Below, piece after piece: positions 33,335-43,924 of a stretch of DNA of 64,000 nucleotides. The DNA is taken from NCBI GenBank assembly GCA_949751835.1, contig CATKHK010000028.1:186001-250000 (forward strand). Direction: 5' to 3'. Positions within the stretch are counted from its first letter, which is position 1. Every line of letters begins with the position of its first letter. This DNA comes from Blepharisma japonicum (lineage: Eukaryota; Ciliophora; Heterotrichea; Heterotrichida; Blepharismidae). Below the pieces are notes generated by a model, which saw only the letters and a list, made by a program, of their open reading frames with translations, made no database searches and was not told where the DNA came from. Made by a program: the position numbers and the translations under genes.

Positions 33335-33748
33335 TTAAGGCATCACTGAGGCTGGACCTTGATGTGAACGAAGCCTTCGAACCCTTCTCAGATAACTTGG
33401 TGAGTTCACATCATAAGATAACTCAGGTTCATTTACTTTTAATGGAGCTAAAAGCGGATTTCTTTGAAAATTCTCTTCTTTTAAGCATAAATATGTACAC
33501 AAGCAAACACAGCAGCACAAAGGAATAAGAGCTATAAGTAAAAGGGCTCCAATAAAAATTTTCCACCACTCTAAATCGAAAAGTCTTTCTCTGCTTTTAC
33601 CTTGCTTTGCAGCAGTGTCATCATTGTCTAAAATATCAAGATTTTCTAGGTCCTGCGTGCTATCTTCATTGATGGCATCTCGGATTGTATTACTATGTGT
33701 AAAAGTTATAAGTACAAATAAGCAACAAACGTACAATAATTTAGCCAT
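33335..33748 (-). CDS. Small type I membrane protein, unknown
   Basis: 137 residues, ATG to TAA. A signal peptide (MAKLLYVCCLFVLITFTHS), an acidic lumenal segment (about 20-58), one strongly hydrophobic Cys-rich span near 65-90 (FIGALLLIALIPLCCCVCLC) and a basic cytosolic tail with LRRVRRLRSHQG. The juxtamembrane Cys cluster is a plausible palmitoylation site. Function unknown. Confidence 0.7.
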   Translation of the reverse strand: MAKLLYVCCLFVLITFTHSNTIRDAINEDSTQDLENLDILDNDDTAAKQGKSRERLFDLEWWKIFIGALLLIALIPLCCCVCLCTYLCLKEENFQRNPLLAPLKVNEPELSYDVNSPSYLRRVRRLRSHQGPASVMP

Positions 33749-33997
33749 AAGCGATAAGATGTTCTTTATTATAAATGGGATTGCACTTAATAGTTTATTT
33801 TTTGATTGTGTCAGTAGAAGAAGTAATTGTTAATATACCTTAAAATATTTATGAAAAAATTTACTAGAAATATTTTAAATGAAAAAAATTTGTAAAATAA
33901 GCTTAAATATTTTCTGGCTTATAAAATCCATATAATAAAATAGCAAATCTCATAAATTTTACTAATTTTAACTTCTCTAATTAACAGCATTGATTAA

Positions 33998-34567
33998 CTA
34001 AACTTTTTCTGCAATAAGTGGCGAATTTGATCCTCCACTCTGTAAGCTGTCTATATGCACACTTTTAACCCCTGCTGTCCTTAGCCTTTTAATAAACATA
34101 ATAACCCTAATCAAAGTAACAAGATTTCTCACAGCTAAAATAATATTTCCAGCAACCCCTGGCAAGTTATCATGCTTTTCAAAATCCACATAAAAAGTAA
34201 TCACAATAGCTACAGCAGAAGCCACAGTCAAAATCAAATCAATGATATTTACCCATGTCTTAAAGAACCACGCAAATCCAAATATATACAGTCTTGCTAC
34301 TAATTCCAAAATAACAGCAACTGCTATGACTCATTCAAGAATGACAAACCAAAGAGGATCTATTTATTTTATACCTTCAAAGTGTCCATATTCAATAATA
34401 ATCCATACAGTCATGATCAGACATAGAACAATCAAAAAGACATAGAGGGCTTGTGTAAATTTTGAAAAATAAATACTTTTCACGCAGCTTTTGCAGTTAC
34501 TTGTTTCGTTTACTGTTACTTTGGTGGCAATAGTGGGCTTGGGAGTCAGCCTTTCGTTCCCTTCCAT
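33998..34567 (-). CDS. Voltage-sensor-domain-only membrane protein, one 15-nt intron
   Basis: 184 residues after splicing out a 15-nt intron at 34360-34374. Four spans form a voltage-sensor domain: S1 near 38-58 (ALYVFLIVLCLIMTVWII), S2 (ILEWVIAVAVILELVARL, with Glu and Arg in the span), S3 (WVNIIDLILTVASAVAIVI, with the conserved N..D) and S4 (LAVRNLVTLIRVIMFIKRLR, with four to five basic residues). There is no pore loop or S5/S6 and no phosphatase domain, so it resembles Hv1 or TMEM266-type proteins. A proton channel or a voltage-sensing regulator is possible. S4 arginines are not in a clean every-third spacing. Confidence 0.8.
34360..34374 (-). other. 15-nt intron in voltage-sensor gene
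   Basis: Reads GTATAAAATAAATAG on the minus strand; it splits a Gly/Asp codon and joins HFE to DPLWFVIL. It contains two in-frame stops if retained. A at position 10. Confidence 0.92.
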
Positions 34568-34602
34568 TTATAAACTCTTTTCATGAATAACTTTAAATTA
34601 AT

Positions 34603-37600
34603 ATGAAAAGCTTAAGAGATAAAAATCCAACACTATTTTCTTCGCTTGCAAGTAGCATTAATGTTGAGCAAGGATATGAAGGCATTGTACAAAAATTAAA
34701 CAACAGCAAGTTTTTCTTTAATCGAAGATACCTTGTAGTAAAAAATGGGCTAATTTCTTATTTCAGAAACCCTCCAAGTGAAGGCATGTCTCTGACTCCC
34801 AACAAAACCCCTCCAGTCCCCAAAGCAAAAGTCCACGCAATAGACTGTGAAATTAAACGTGTAGACCCTGAATACTCCAAAAAAAAGAAAAAACCCTTCA
34901 TGTTCCAAATCTCATTTTGAGTTGCCCAAGGAAAAAAACCCAAAAGAATTATGTGAATTTTCGCAGTTGAAACTGAAATGATTTTAAATACTTGGCTAGA
35001 TTTTCTACAACGAGCTAGACATCCCATAAATGAAAGTGAAGAAGAGCAAGGGTTTCAATATGAACTGCCCGAAGACAATTCAGAAAATGAAGATGAAAAT
35101 GAAGAAGAAAAATTAAAAGAAATGGAAAAAATCAACCAAGAAAAGCTTAAGGCTGAGAAACTTAAAGCTGAACAAGAAGAAAATTTTAAAAGGAGCTTGG
35201 AAATGGAAAAGAGAAAAGCGCGGCAGAGAGAAAAAGAAAGAGAAGAAAATAGGAAGAAAATGGAAATTGAATCTGAACTGCAAAGACTGCAAGAAGAAGC
35301 TGATAAAAAGAAAAAGGAAGAACTGGATAATCAGAGGAAGGAAAGGTTTAGAAAACTGCTGGAATATTCATGGGATTATAGATTTCAAAATTTGTGAAGC
35401 AGAGTGTTAGGGTCAAGAGATGATTATGAGCAAAACCTGACGTATGGGATAAGACTGTTTAAACATTTAGGAGTTTTTGAACAAAAAGCTGTACAAGCGA
35501 GTAAAGCTATAATTGATGAACTGTACCAACCAAAAGCAAAACGAAGAATCCAGCCTCTTTCAGACTCGTTAGTGCCTATGTATATTTATCAAAACATGAT
35601 ATTTCGCTTGACATGAGACCAAGAAGACAGTAATTCTTGCAAGCTATTTGGGCATGAATTTCGTGCTTCTGATATGCTGCTAGATGCTCTCTTTTTATTA
35701 GGTAGAAAAGAGCCAAATTTTCACTTGCGAGTCCCTTTAACTACAATCATAGATTATAAAGGATTTAGGATGCTCGTTATTGCTTTGTCACCATTAGATG
35801 GTGACAGAACCTTAATTCATGGTCCTAGCTCTGAAGGTGTATATAATGCCTCTTTACCAATTTATGACTATTTGTCATGAATAGCCCAAGTCTTAAATCT
35901 AAAAGAACACAAATTCGAATGAAATGAAAGAATAGCTCCTGCTTATGTCCATTTAAGCGTTTTTACACAAATTCATAAAAGTTTAGGCTATAAAGAACTA
36001 GAAGAATATGTAAAAGAAAGCATGGGATCAGATTCTCCTGAAGAGGTGACTAGTGAAGATCACATGTATATGGTAAAATTATCTGATTTATTGCCTATTG
36101 ATATTGATATAAATAAATCTGATCCCGATTTTTCACAACGGCTAAGACCAGAATTTATATGTGACTTTGAATATCCACTGTCTGCAGACGCTTTTATTAA
36201 TAATTCTGAAGAAAATGCGAACCAAGAAGACATAGAAGTAGCTGAAGCTAGTAGGCATTTGAAAGTGACTAAAATCCCTGAGCTAATTGAGCTGCTGGAT
36301 TCTTTGAGTATTATGCCGATTGATTCAAAATCAATGACACAAGCTTTGCATAGCAGTGGAGTTAATATAAGATATTTAGGAATTATAGTAGAAGAGACAA
36401 GTCTGCCGCATATTAAGGATATAGCAACTGTAGAAATTGTAGCAAGAACTTGTAAACATATATTGTTTCAACAGTTAGCAGAATTAATGCTTGAGTCTAG
36501 TGATTTATCACCAGAGAGAAAAGCAACAGATAATGCAGAAAATAAATTAATGGGCACATTAGGCACGAAAACAATTGAAAGTAATTATTTAGATGAAGCT
36601 AGTGAAAAAATGAAAGATGATATTGAAAAAGCTGCATCCTTATCGTACCATCAAAGTATTCCATTTAGGAAAAGAGCTTTCACAAAAATGATATCAGTTT
36701 CTTTGCAAATGCCTGTACAAGAAACACTAGCTGATTCTCATAGGATTGATCCTGTTTCTCCAAGATCTCATATAAGAATGGATGCTTCTATAAAGGAATG
36801 CGTCGTTGACTATTTAAACTTAGTTTTCGGTAGTGGGGAAGAAAGTGATTTATTCTGAGATGGGATTTTACTCCCAAAAGCTTCCAAAAGTTTTAGTATC
36901 AGTGAAAAAAATTTAACAAAAAGCCAAGTAAACCTTCATGCACTTTTGCATGCAGTTTGCTATCATTGTGGCCTTAATTTAACATTTTATAAAGAATCTG
37001 AGCTTGGAAAAATAGAAAACCCATTTGTTTTGCAAAATCTCGATAAGATAAATGAAAAAGTTAAAATGTTTTCTATGAAAAATGTGGAGTACAAAATTTT
37101 AGCTGAAAAATATTTAGAGTATAAAGATGCAAAAAATCTTGGCTTATCTTTACAAACTTGCAATTTAAAATTAAGAGTTAGTAAAGCCCTGAATTCCGAT
37201 CCAGAGTATTTAGGAGATCCTGTACTTTTAGCTGATATTGGAGAAATCCTCTTAGAGACTGGAGATATAGAAAATGCAGTTAAAAAGGCCAAAGAAGCAC
37301 TAGTTCAAGTACATCCTTTGCATGCAGAAAGCGTAAAAAGCTGGTGTGTATTGATGAGAGCTCTTTTTGAAAAAAATATGATGGATGAAGCGCTGCAATG
37401 CTTTGATAATGCATTAAATGCTCTTGATTACCATTGGGGTCCTTATCATCCTTTACATTCTACTATCTACTCTATTTTAGCCTTTTTGTATATGCAGAGG
37501 CAAAATTATGATGACTCGCTAATTCTCTATAAAAACTCACTTATGTGCTGCTTAAGGGTTTTAGGTCCAAATCATCCGCATACAGCCGAAGTATATATGG

Positions 37601-37917
37601 AGCTTGGAAATCTTTATATTAGAATTGAAGACCAAGCTGAAGCTTTGGCCGCTTTTGAAAAAGGATATTCTATATATGAAGCATCAATAGGTAAAAATTC
37701 TATCATCACAGTAAATGCAGGAACACTGCTAGCCCAATTATTAATAAGCCAAGGTAGATATGACCAAGCTAAACCAATAATTGCTCATTGTTGTAATGTC
37801 CATGAACTTATTATCGAGGAGCTTAGTCGTGATAAAGATCCAGAAAACTCTGTGAAAATTGCTCATCATTATGATAAACTGAATGAAATTTTAGAATTTT
37901 CAAAAAATTTACCTTAA
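34603..37917 (+). CDS. PH / CLU / TPR protein (CLUH-TIF31-like)
   Basis: A single 1104-codon frame over at least six TGA-Trp codons. Residues about 20-150 form a PH domain (FFFNRRYLVVKNGLISYF, ending WIFAVETEMILNTWLDFLQ). A charged coiled coil follows (about 155-265). The Clu domain lies about 270-470 (DRTLIHGPSSEGVYNA, SLPIYDYLSWIAQVL), and the CLUH/TIF31 central region about 490-700 includes LHSSGVNIRYLGIIVE. C-terminal tetratricopeptide repeats span about 865-1060 (HPLHSTIYSILAFLYMQRQ). CLUH binds mRNAs for mitochondrial proteins and affects mitochondrial distribution. The usual ubiquitin-like CLU-N domain is not seen; a PH domain takes its place. Confidence 0.88.
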
Positions 37918-37925
37918 TTATCTAT

Positions 37926-38249
37926 TTATTTTAATTTTAGTTTAACTGCTCAAAAGGCTTTTTTTTCATTGCATTTAAAATTAGTTTCTTTAGTTAAGTC
38001 GAGTATTTTTATGTCTCAATAATATTCATATAAATTACTACTTTTTATCAGAATGGCTGCGAAATGCAAATAAAAAGCTGGCTTCAATTCCTTATGATAA
38101 TACACTTCAAAACTCTTAGTACTTCTTTTTCTATATTTAATTCTGCTTCATAATAGCATTAATATCCTTAATTTCTCATTTACTCGCATAGCTAGTCTGT
38201 CCTTCCTGAAGTTTAGATTTTCTTTATAACTTGTTTGTGTTAACTCCAT
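37926..38249 (-). CDS. Small basic ORF hidden by TGA codons
   Basis: A 107-codon frame from ATG at 38247-38249 to TAA at 37926-37928 with three TGA read as Trp (MLLWSRIKYR, YEYYWDIKI, KAFWAVKLK); under the standard code it breaks into short pieces. Basic and aromatic-rich, no clear domain or signal. It is convergent with the CLU gene, 8 bp apart, the same close packing as other real gene pairs here. A truncated relative lies at 33221-33328. Function unknown; it could also be a decaying gene. Confidence 0.5.
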
Positions 38250-38904
38250 CTTGACTACAAGTAAATGGCTGAAAAAATTCTGTTTCCTAGAAAAATTGTT
38301 CCCTCAAAAGTAGCCGAAAGCTCTTTAATATATTTTTTGTTATATTAATTTCAGTATTATAATTATGAAATGTCTAGCTATTGATTAAATTTTAAACAGA
38401 TATTACCCTAAAGCGCAAATTTTATAAATTGATTTATATATCCTTTAAATATTTACTAATTTGGATAAGCAATTTTATATAGAATATTTATAAAATAATC
38501 CCTTCTATTATAAAGAACAAAATTTCGGTCGCCATTTATGCAGGGAAATAAAATTAAATAGTATTTGCATTCATTAGAATCTCTCACTATCAAAATGTGT
38601 TATTTTGCCATTGAGGGGAGTGGAGAGGCTTAAGACAGCTATAAATCTTATTTTTATATTACCTCTAATATCAATTCTGCATAAAATATTTGGTATTAGA
38701 TAACCGAGAAAATCTCACTAATTGAAACATGATCATAAATGATAATTCATAATAATGGAGGGACTATTTTATAAGTTCTGCTGCTTTGCTTCACATACTT
38801 GATAAGATATATCCATAAATAGGAGATAACAATTTTAGACTTCAACCAATCTCATTTAAGGCAACTTTTTATTTCTTTTATACAAGCGTTAGCTTTATTA
38901 ACAT
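38250..38904. other. Intergenic, AT-rich
   Basis: No convincing gene. A 27-codon ATG frame on the plus strand starts near 38265 (MAEKILFPRKIV) and ends quickly. A purine-rich island (GAGGGGAGTGGAGAGG) lies near 38614-38629; it stands out against the AT background but I cannot assign it. Confidence 0.5.
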
Positions 38905-39252
38905 TTAATTATAAACTGGCCTAAAGAATTCCTTTGGCCCTGAAAATTCGCCTTCCACTAAACTTCCATACAAAGAATGAGGTGTTGATATAAGAAAAGC
39001 ATTTTCAAATTCGCCTCTCATAAGTGAGCCTTTAAGAGAATTGGTGGAGAGCGTTGATAAGGATCTCAGGTGGGAAGAAGTCTTACTCATGAGTTTTCCT
39101 GATATGATTTGAGAGTTATTTTGTGATGATAAACTTATGTCGTCAAATTCCTCTTCATAAGGTTTCTTAAAATCATGTTGATCTTGGAACACAATGTTAT
39201 CAATTTGAATTAATTCTCCTTTATCGAGCTTTCTACACTGACAGCAGCCCAT
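38905..39252 (-). CDS. Small acylation-motif protein (MGCCQC), unknown
   Basis: 115 residues, ATG to TAA. The N-terminus MGCCQCRKLDKGEL carries Gly2 for N-myristoylation plus Cys3, 4 and 6 as palmitoylation candidates, suggesting membrane anchoring. The rest is acidic then Ser-rich (SSHLRSLSTLSTNSLKGSL). A partial internal echo is visible: KGSLMRGEFENAF and YGSLVEGEFSGPK. No enzymatic domain. Role unknown; possibly a membrane-linked adaptor. Confidence 0.65.
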   Translation of the reverse strand: MGCCQCRKLDKGELIQIDNIVFQDQHDFKKPYEEEFDDISLSSQNNSQIISGKLMSKTSSHLRSLSTLSTNSLKGSLMRGEFENAFLISTPHSLYGSLVEGEFSGPKEFFRPVYN

Positions 39253-39482
39253 TGTTTTAATATTTGTCTATTTTATTACGTTATGGATGGAAGATTTCAT
39301 ATTTGATAAGAATTGTGAAGAGAAAAATAATTAAAGAATTGAATTCGAAAAAATGATTTATACATAAAATAGTTCAGCTCATCGCGTTGCTATAATTGAA
39401 AATTACTCAATACAGGGACAATAAACAAATGTTATATTTTTTCAAATTTTAGGTAAAATTTGAAAATCTAATAATAAATTAG

Positions 39483-40055
39483 TTAAAATTGGAGAACAAT
39501 AATGTCATCAAATACTATATCATCAGGTGAAAAATACTCTGAGTTAAAATCATCAGGTATTCAATCAACCATTTGCTCAAATTCTTCATGATATGGGTCT
39601 GATAAAATTTCTAACAGATTTTCATATCCACCAATTCCTCCACTATCCTCAAGTGGGCAACGTCGACAGCCTTCCAAACAAATCGGATACTTTTTTCCTT
39701 GTTCTGGAATGAATATACCCTCAAATTCTATTAAATGTTCCCAGCAATCTCCATGGTCATAAGTATATATTGCATGTGTGCTTTGATAAGAAAAATAATC
39801 TTTGATTATTTCTCTCTCTTCATAAAATTTGGAACGGCTACCAAAATTCATCGTAATATTGCAAGTTCTTCCAGTAATTGGATTTCTTACTTTAAAATCA
39901 TGTGCATGGTAGTTTAGTCAGCCCATTGAGTCATTAATAGCTTGACTGAACTCTAAAAATGTAAACAAACTTGGGACTAAAATTCTTCTTCATATTGGAG
40001 GTCTTGAGCCTTGCAAATTAATTTTGAATTGAAAAAGTTGAAGAGGAGATTGCAT
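39483..40055 (-). CDS. Plasmid pRiA4b ORF-3-like protein
   Basis: A 190-codon frame from ATG at 40053-40055 to TAA at 39483-39485, with TGA read as Trp at three sites (RPPIWRRILVP, DSMGWLNYHAH, MVDWLIPDD-type end). It matches the bacterial pRiA4b ORF-3/IS1096-associated family in FQFKINLQGSRPPIWRR, YTYDHGDCWEHLIEFEGI, CLEGCRRCPLEDSGGIGGYE and the C-terminal EEFEQMVDW. The biochemical role of the family is not established. Family members are mainly bacterial, so a bacterial origin is plausible; use of TGA for Trp shows it is now adapted to this genome's code. Confidence 0.88.
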
Positions 40056-40872
40056 TTTAAAAATTAAATGGCGCCTAAATTATATTTTTTATCTTTAATT
40101 GATAAATTTAGAAAATATGCTAATTATAATTATTTCATACTGAGAATTTTTGGGTTTCAATATTATTATTCGCTATCTCGAATGCAACTTTATGATGGCA
40201 ATCTTGCATATTTTTATCACTATTTACGAGTGCTTCAAATATATCAATTCCAAGGTAGCTTTCCAGTGGTAAGTTTCTGAAGTATTTTTCAAATTCAAAT
40301 ATATTATATAGAATATTTTCATTTTTTCCTTAAAATAAGACTGATAATAATTATTTATCTTTCTAATTTTATCTCTCCGATATAAGTATCGAAATTGCAG
40401 TTTATGTTCTTGGTTATGTCCAGTCCATTACTTATATCATAGCAATTGTAGAAATTTCTGAAACTTGAATCTTCTTTATAGTTTTAAAGATTAATTTTAA
40501 ATTAGTAAATTTTTCATTTTATAGCCATCTCTTTATCTTATTGTTCTAATGTACTATAATGCTCATAATTTAGACAAGAGTTGATTTTTCTTATAATGCA
40601 TGCTTCAGTGTTTAATTCTAACTTAAATACATATACAGATTTTGAATTTTTATTAAATTATTTATGCAATTTTAAGCTCTTACACCAAATCTTTAGTAGC
40701 TTAAACTTTAAGAAAATAGCCTTTGTATATTAAATCTATAATAAAAAGGATAAATGAGATATATATTTTGTGAATAATATTTATATTAACTTATCCAAAT
40801 AATGCATTCTCTATCTTAAGATTTCTATTAGTCGAGGAAAATATGGTAATAATTTTACTTAGTAGCCAAGCA
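40056..40872. other. Intergenic, AT-rich, divergent promoter region
   Basis: An 817-bp stretch between the pRiA4b-like gene and the BAR-like/PH gene. A 70-codon ATG frame at 40068-40280 is Tyr/Phe/Leu-rich with no recognisable feature; I treat it as noncoding. The rest has stops in all frames. Confidence 0.5.
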
Positions 40873-42246
40873 ATGACAGATCCAAATTCCACCTCACAGG
40901 AAGAAACCGAACTTTCACAAGATCTTCCAAAAATTCCGTCCACAAATCAATCTAATCCCAACCACGATGCTGATCTGAAAGTGTTTTGAGAAGAAAAGAA
41001 ATCATCATTTATAAAATTAAAACTATGAGAAGACGAAAGAAGTAAATTTTATTTAGTGAGCCAAGCATCCAAACATCGAACCTTATTAGAATGCATTTTA
41101 GGCAGAATTATGCAAAAAGCTAACATAGGGAGAGAAGCAAATCTAGCAACAGCTAAATTTTTGAAAGAAAGGGCACAAGCTGATCTTCATTATGCTGATA
41201 TTTTACGAAGCCAATTAATTTATCTCCCAACCCCAACTGCACATATGACAAATAATTCGTTAAAATCAGGGCTAGCATCTGTAAATGCAGTTCAAAATGC
41301 ACTTTTGACCAAACTCAAAGATTTTTCTCAACATATAGAACTGTAAGCATTATTCAGTGATTTATTGAAAAATGATCTCGCAGAAGTATTGATAAATTAT
41401 GACTCAAAAATTATAGAATTTCATAACAGAGCAGAAATACTAAAAAAAGAGCTTGATTTTTTAAATGAAAAAACTATAAAAAGCTTCAAAGAACATGCAA
41501 CAGTTTTCAGATCGGCAGAAGTCCAGCTCAGTTCTAATGGTTCGGTAACTTCATGCTCGTGACTTTCTGAGACAAGATATTTAAAACAAGCAAACTTCCA
41601 ACTTCAGCTGCAAGGCGCCTTTGCTGTATTTGTGAGCAGCTTCTGAAAGGAAACTTTAGAACTGGAACTTCAAAGAATTAAAGCTATTAAATCTACGATG
41701 AAAAAGTTTATTGAGTATGAGCAAGAAGTTTTTAACCTCAACTCAGATGAAGCTCTTCAATCTTTAGAAGACATTTCAGAGGATTTATCAAAAACTATGG
41801 ACAGCTACAAACTTCTTACTCCGACTGAGTTTGAAATCTTAAGAGAACTGGCAGGGCCTGATGAGCCTTTAGAAGCTTTAATTAATTGGAAGCTAGAAAT
41901 ACCAAGAGGAATGAGCCTAATTGTGAGGGAAGGAAAATTATCAAGAGAAGCAGGAGTATTTAGACATTGAAACAGCTGCTATGTGGTAGCTACAAGTGAT
42001 AGATTTTTGCATATATTTGCAGATGTGATTTCTGAGGAATTTGCTGAACCATTAATATCGATCTTTTTAATGGCAGCAAAAATTTTGCCATCAAAAACAC
42101 ATGAGGAATATTTTATTGAAATTATTGAAGCTAAATCTCAAGGATTTTTTGGAATGTTGAGTGCGCCAAGGAGGACTATGCTCTACACAAATAATCTTGA
42201 AGAGATGCAGGATTGGGTGAGTACCCTTAATGTGCTCATAAAATAA
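40873..42246 (+). CDS. BAR-like coiled-coil plus PH-domain protein, one 15-nt intron
   Basis: 452 residues after removing a 15-nt intron at 41343-41357, with TGA-Trp codons (KVFWEEKK, KLKLWEDERS, FRHWNSCYVV). A disordered head (about 1-35) precedes a long helical region (about 40-330; ECILGRIMQKANIGREANLA, FLKERAQADLHYADILRSQ) whose pattern resembles an F-BAR/BAR membrane-curving domain. A C-terminal PH domain covers about 345-452 (SLIVREGKLSREAGVFRHW, ending EEMQDWVSTLNVLIK). Likely a membrane-bending or endocytic protein. The start is ATG 40873 (MTDPNSTSQEE); an upstream ATG at 40843 is also in frame. Confidence 0.75.
41343..41357 (+). other. 15-nt intron in BAR-like/PH gene
   Basis: GTAAGCATTATTCAG; removal deletes an in-frame TAA and joins HIEL to DLLKNDL. 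A at position 10. It is the only one of the ten ending in CAG rather than TAG. Confidence 0.9.
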
Positions 42247-42366
42247 TTGAAAATAGCTTTTAATCATTATTATTATGTATTTGTATGTAATTTTTATTAT
42301 TCTAAACATTATTGCTTTATTTTCTTATCCACATTTTCTAAACTTATAATTTTTTTGCATTCAGCA

Positions 42367-43017
42367 ATGGAAACTAATATCCAGAACCTTCTTAGCTTAG
42401 ATGAGCACGGCGGTCTCTTTTTTGTTGACACAAATCCAGAAACTTCTTCTCCTTCACCTACAGACTCTCCGAAGCCTCGCGATCCCCTCATGGAAGATTT
42501 CAAATCAAATGGTCGCTACTATGAAGACCCAAACCCTCTCATAAAGTGTTTTAACTGCAATGAATTTGGCCATATGTCCAATTCTTGCCAAAGCATGTCA
42601 TACAAGTTCAGATGCAACTATTGTGGTGAACTTGGACATACCGCGTATTCATGCACCCAAATAGTTTGTCATCGGTGCCTAAATGTAGGGCACAAAATAA
42701 ACCAATGCAGGGCCGATACAAATGATAAGTGCGGAATTTGCAAAAGAGTAGGACATAGGCCTAGAGTTTGCATGCTGAGAGATAAACCATTAGAAGATTC
42801 ACAGGTAGCAAAATTGACTTGTTTGAATTGCGGGGAAATTGGGCATGCAAATTGCTATGAGCTTGAAAGCTACTCAAAAACAGTCTACTGCTGTAAATGT
42901 GCGGAAAAGGGGCATCTATGGGATGAATGTGATAGAAAAAGAAATAGAGAGGTGGAGGAGGATCGGAGAAAAGAGAATGAAGGACGAAAAAAACAAAAAA
43001 TAGATAGTTTGTTTTAA
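42367..43017 (+). CDS. CCHC zinc-knuckle protein, Air1/Air2 (ZCCHC7)-like
   Basis: 216 residues from ATG 42367 to TAA; the frame is open further upstream but only in AT-rich leader. Zinc knuckles (CxxCxxxGHxxxxC): CFNCNEFGHMSNSC, CNYCGELGHTAYSC, CHRCLNVGHKINQC, CGICKRVGHRPRVC, then a spread pair CLNCGEIGHANC and CCKCAEKGHLWDEC. A basic Arg/Glu/Lys tail follows. Five or six consecutive knuckles resemble Air1/Air2, the RNA-binding part of the TRAMP nuclear RNA surveillance complex; a Gis2/CNBP-type RNA-binding protein is the alternative. Confidence 0.85.
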   Translation: METNIQNLLSLDEHGGLFFVDTNPETSSPSPTDSPKPRDPLMEDFKSNGRYYEDPNPLIKCFNCNEFGHMSNSCQSMSYKFRCNYCGELGHTAYSCTQIVCHRCLNVGHKINQCRADTNDKCGICKRVGHRPRVCMLRDKPLEDSQVAKLTCLNCGEIGHANCYELESYSKTVYCCKCAEKGHLWDECDRKRNREVEEDRRKENEGRKKQKIDSLF

Positions 43018-43168
43018 AGATAATTAGTGTATAATAATTAAATAATAATTAAAATAGCAGATTGAAAGTGCATGCTATATGATTATGCAAAAAATGGACA
43101 AATAATAGTTATTATGCATTTTAATGCATATAATAAGTTAATAAGTCGTTTAATCTAATTTATAAAAA

Positions 43169-43837
43169 ATGGATTCATCAGGCTCTTCCAGTCCAAAAAG
43201 CTCCGAAAATCAATTTCTCATGCTGAAATTCTTAAGGTTTGGCTTCAGTATTATTCTATTAACCATCTTATTTATTGGAATCTCCCAAAACTCCCTCCAT
43301 TTCTTTATATATCTTACAAACTGAGGCCTCACATTAACAGCACTTTATTTTGTGGTTTCATCAATTTCTTATTATTACAGCAAATACTTGCCAGTTTCAG
43401 TCATTCTTTTTGAAACAGTTTGGTGTATTGGCTGATGTATTTTTGTGGTATTTTGGGGCGTTGTTGGTCCTCTTAAAGGTCATCATGTAATAGCTGATAT
43501 TCTATTACACATTTTGCCAATTGCTCTGGTTATTATTGACTTTTTACTAAACGAGATTTTAATGACAAGAAAACATGCTATTTTCCCTATTGGAGTCAGC
43601 ATTATTTATTTAGTTTTTATAAATATTCCGTATTCGATCGCAATTCATGAGGTTTATCCTTTGATGAACTATAAAAATATTTGGACATATTTGATTTTGT
43701 TTTTAAGCTTAGGTGTTCAAGTGTTTTCTCTTGAAATTGGAATTTGGATTAAAAGAAGACAAATAGGCAACCAGCGAATTCTTGAACTTGAATTAGAGAA
43801 AGCTAAGGTTGTTTCTACATCTCCAAGCGTAGCATAA
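43169..43837 (+). CDS. Multi-span membrane protein, Rolling stone-like
   Basis: A 222-codon frame including TGA-Trp codons (YLTNWGLTLTAL, WCIGWCIFVVF). Six hydrophobic segments between residues 20 and 205, a Ser-rich head and a charged tail (KRRQIGNQRILELELEKAK). The order FFIYLTNWGLTLTALYFVVS, H-x-x-A-D-I-L-L-H and a C-terminal YPLMNYKNIWTYLI resembles the Rolling-stone/androgen-induced-type family of six-span proteins. Assignment is by pattern only. Cellular role unknown. Confidence 0.65.
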
Positions 43838-43924
43838 CTAGGGTAATTTATAAAACAATTTTATAAAATAAGTAAATTTAAAATCCTCAAGAGAATGAGA
43901 AAATGCTAAAATCAAAATTATGCA

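Noticed and set aside
40068-40280. 70-codon ATG frame rich in Tyr/Phe
   Set aside because: No domain, composition follows AT bias, lies in a divergent promoter region; not convincing as a gene.
40841-40862. Possible intron GTAATAATTTTACTTAG before the BAR-like gene start
   Set aside because: It is 17 nt, unlike the uniform 15-nt class, and the ATG at 40873 needs no splicing.
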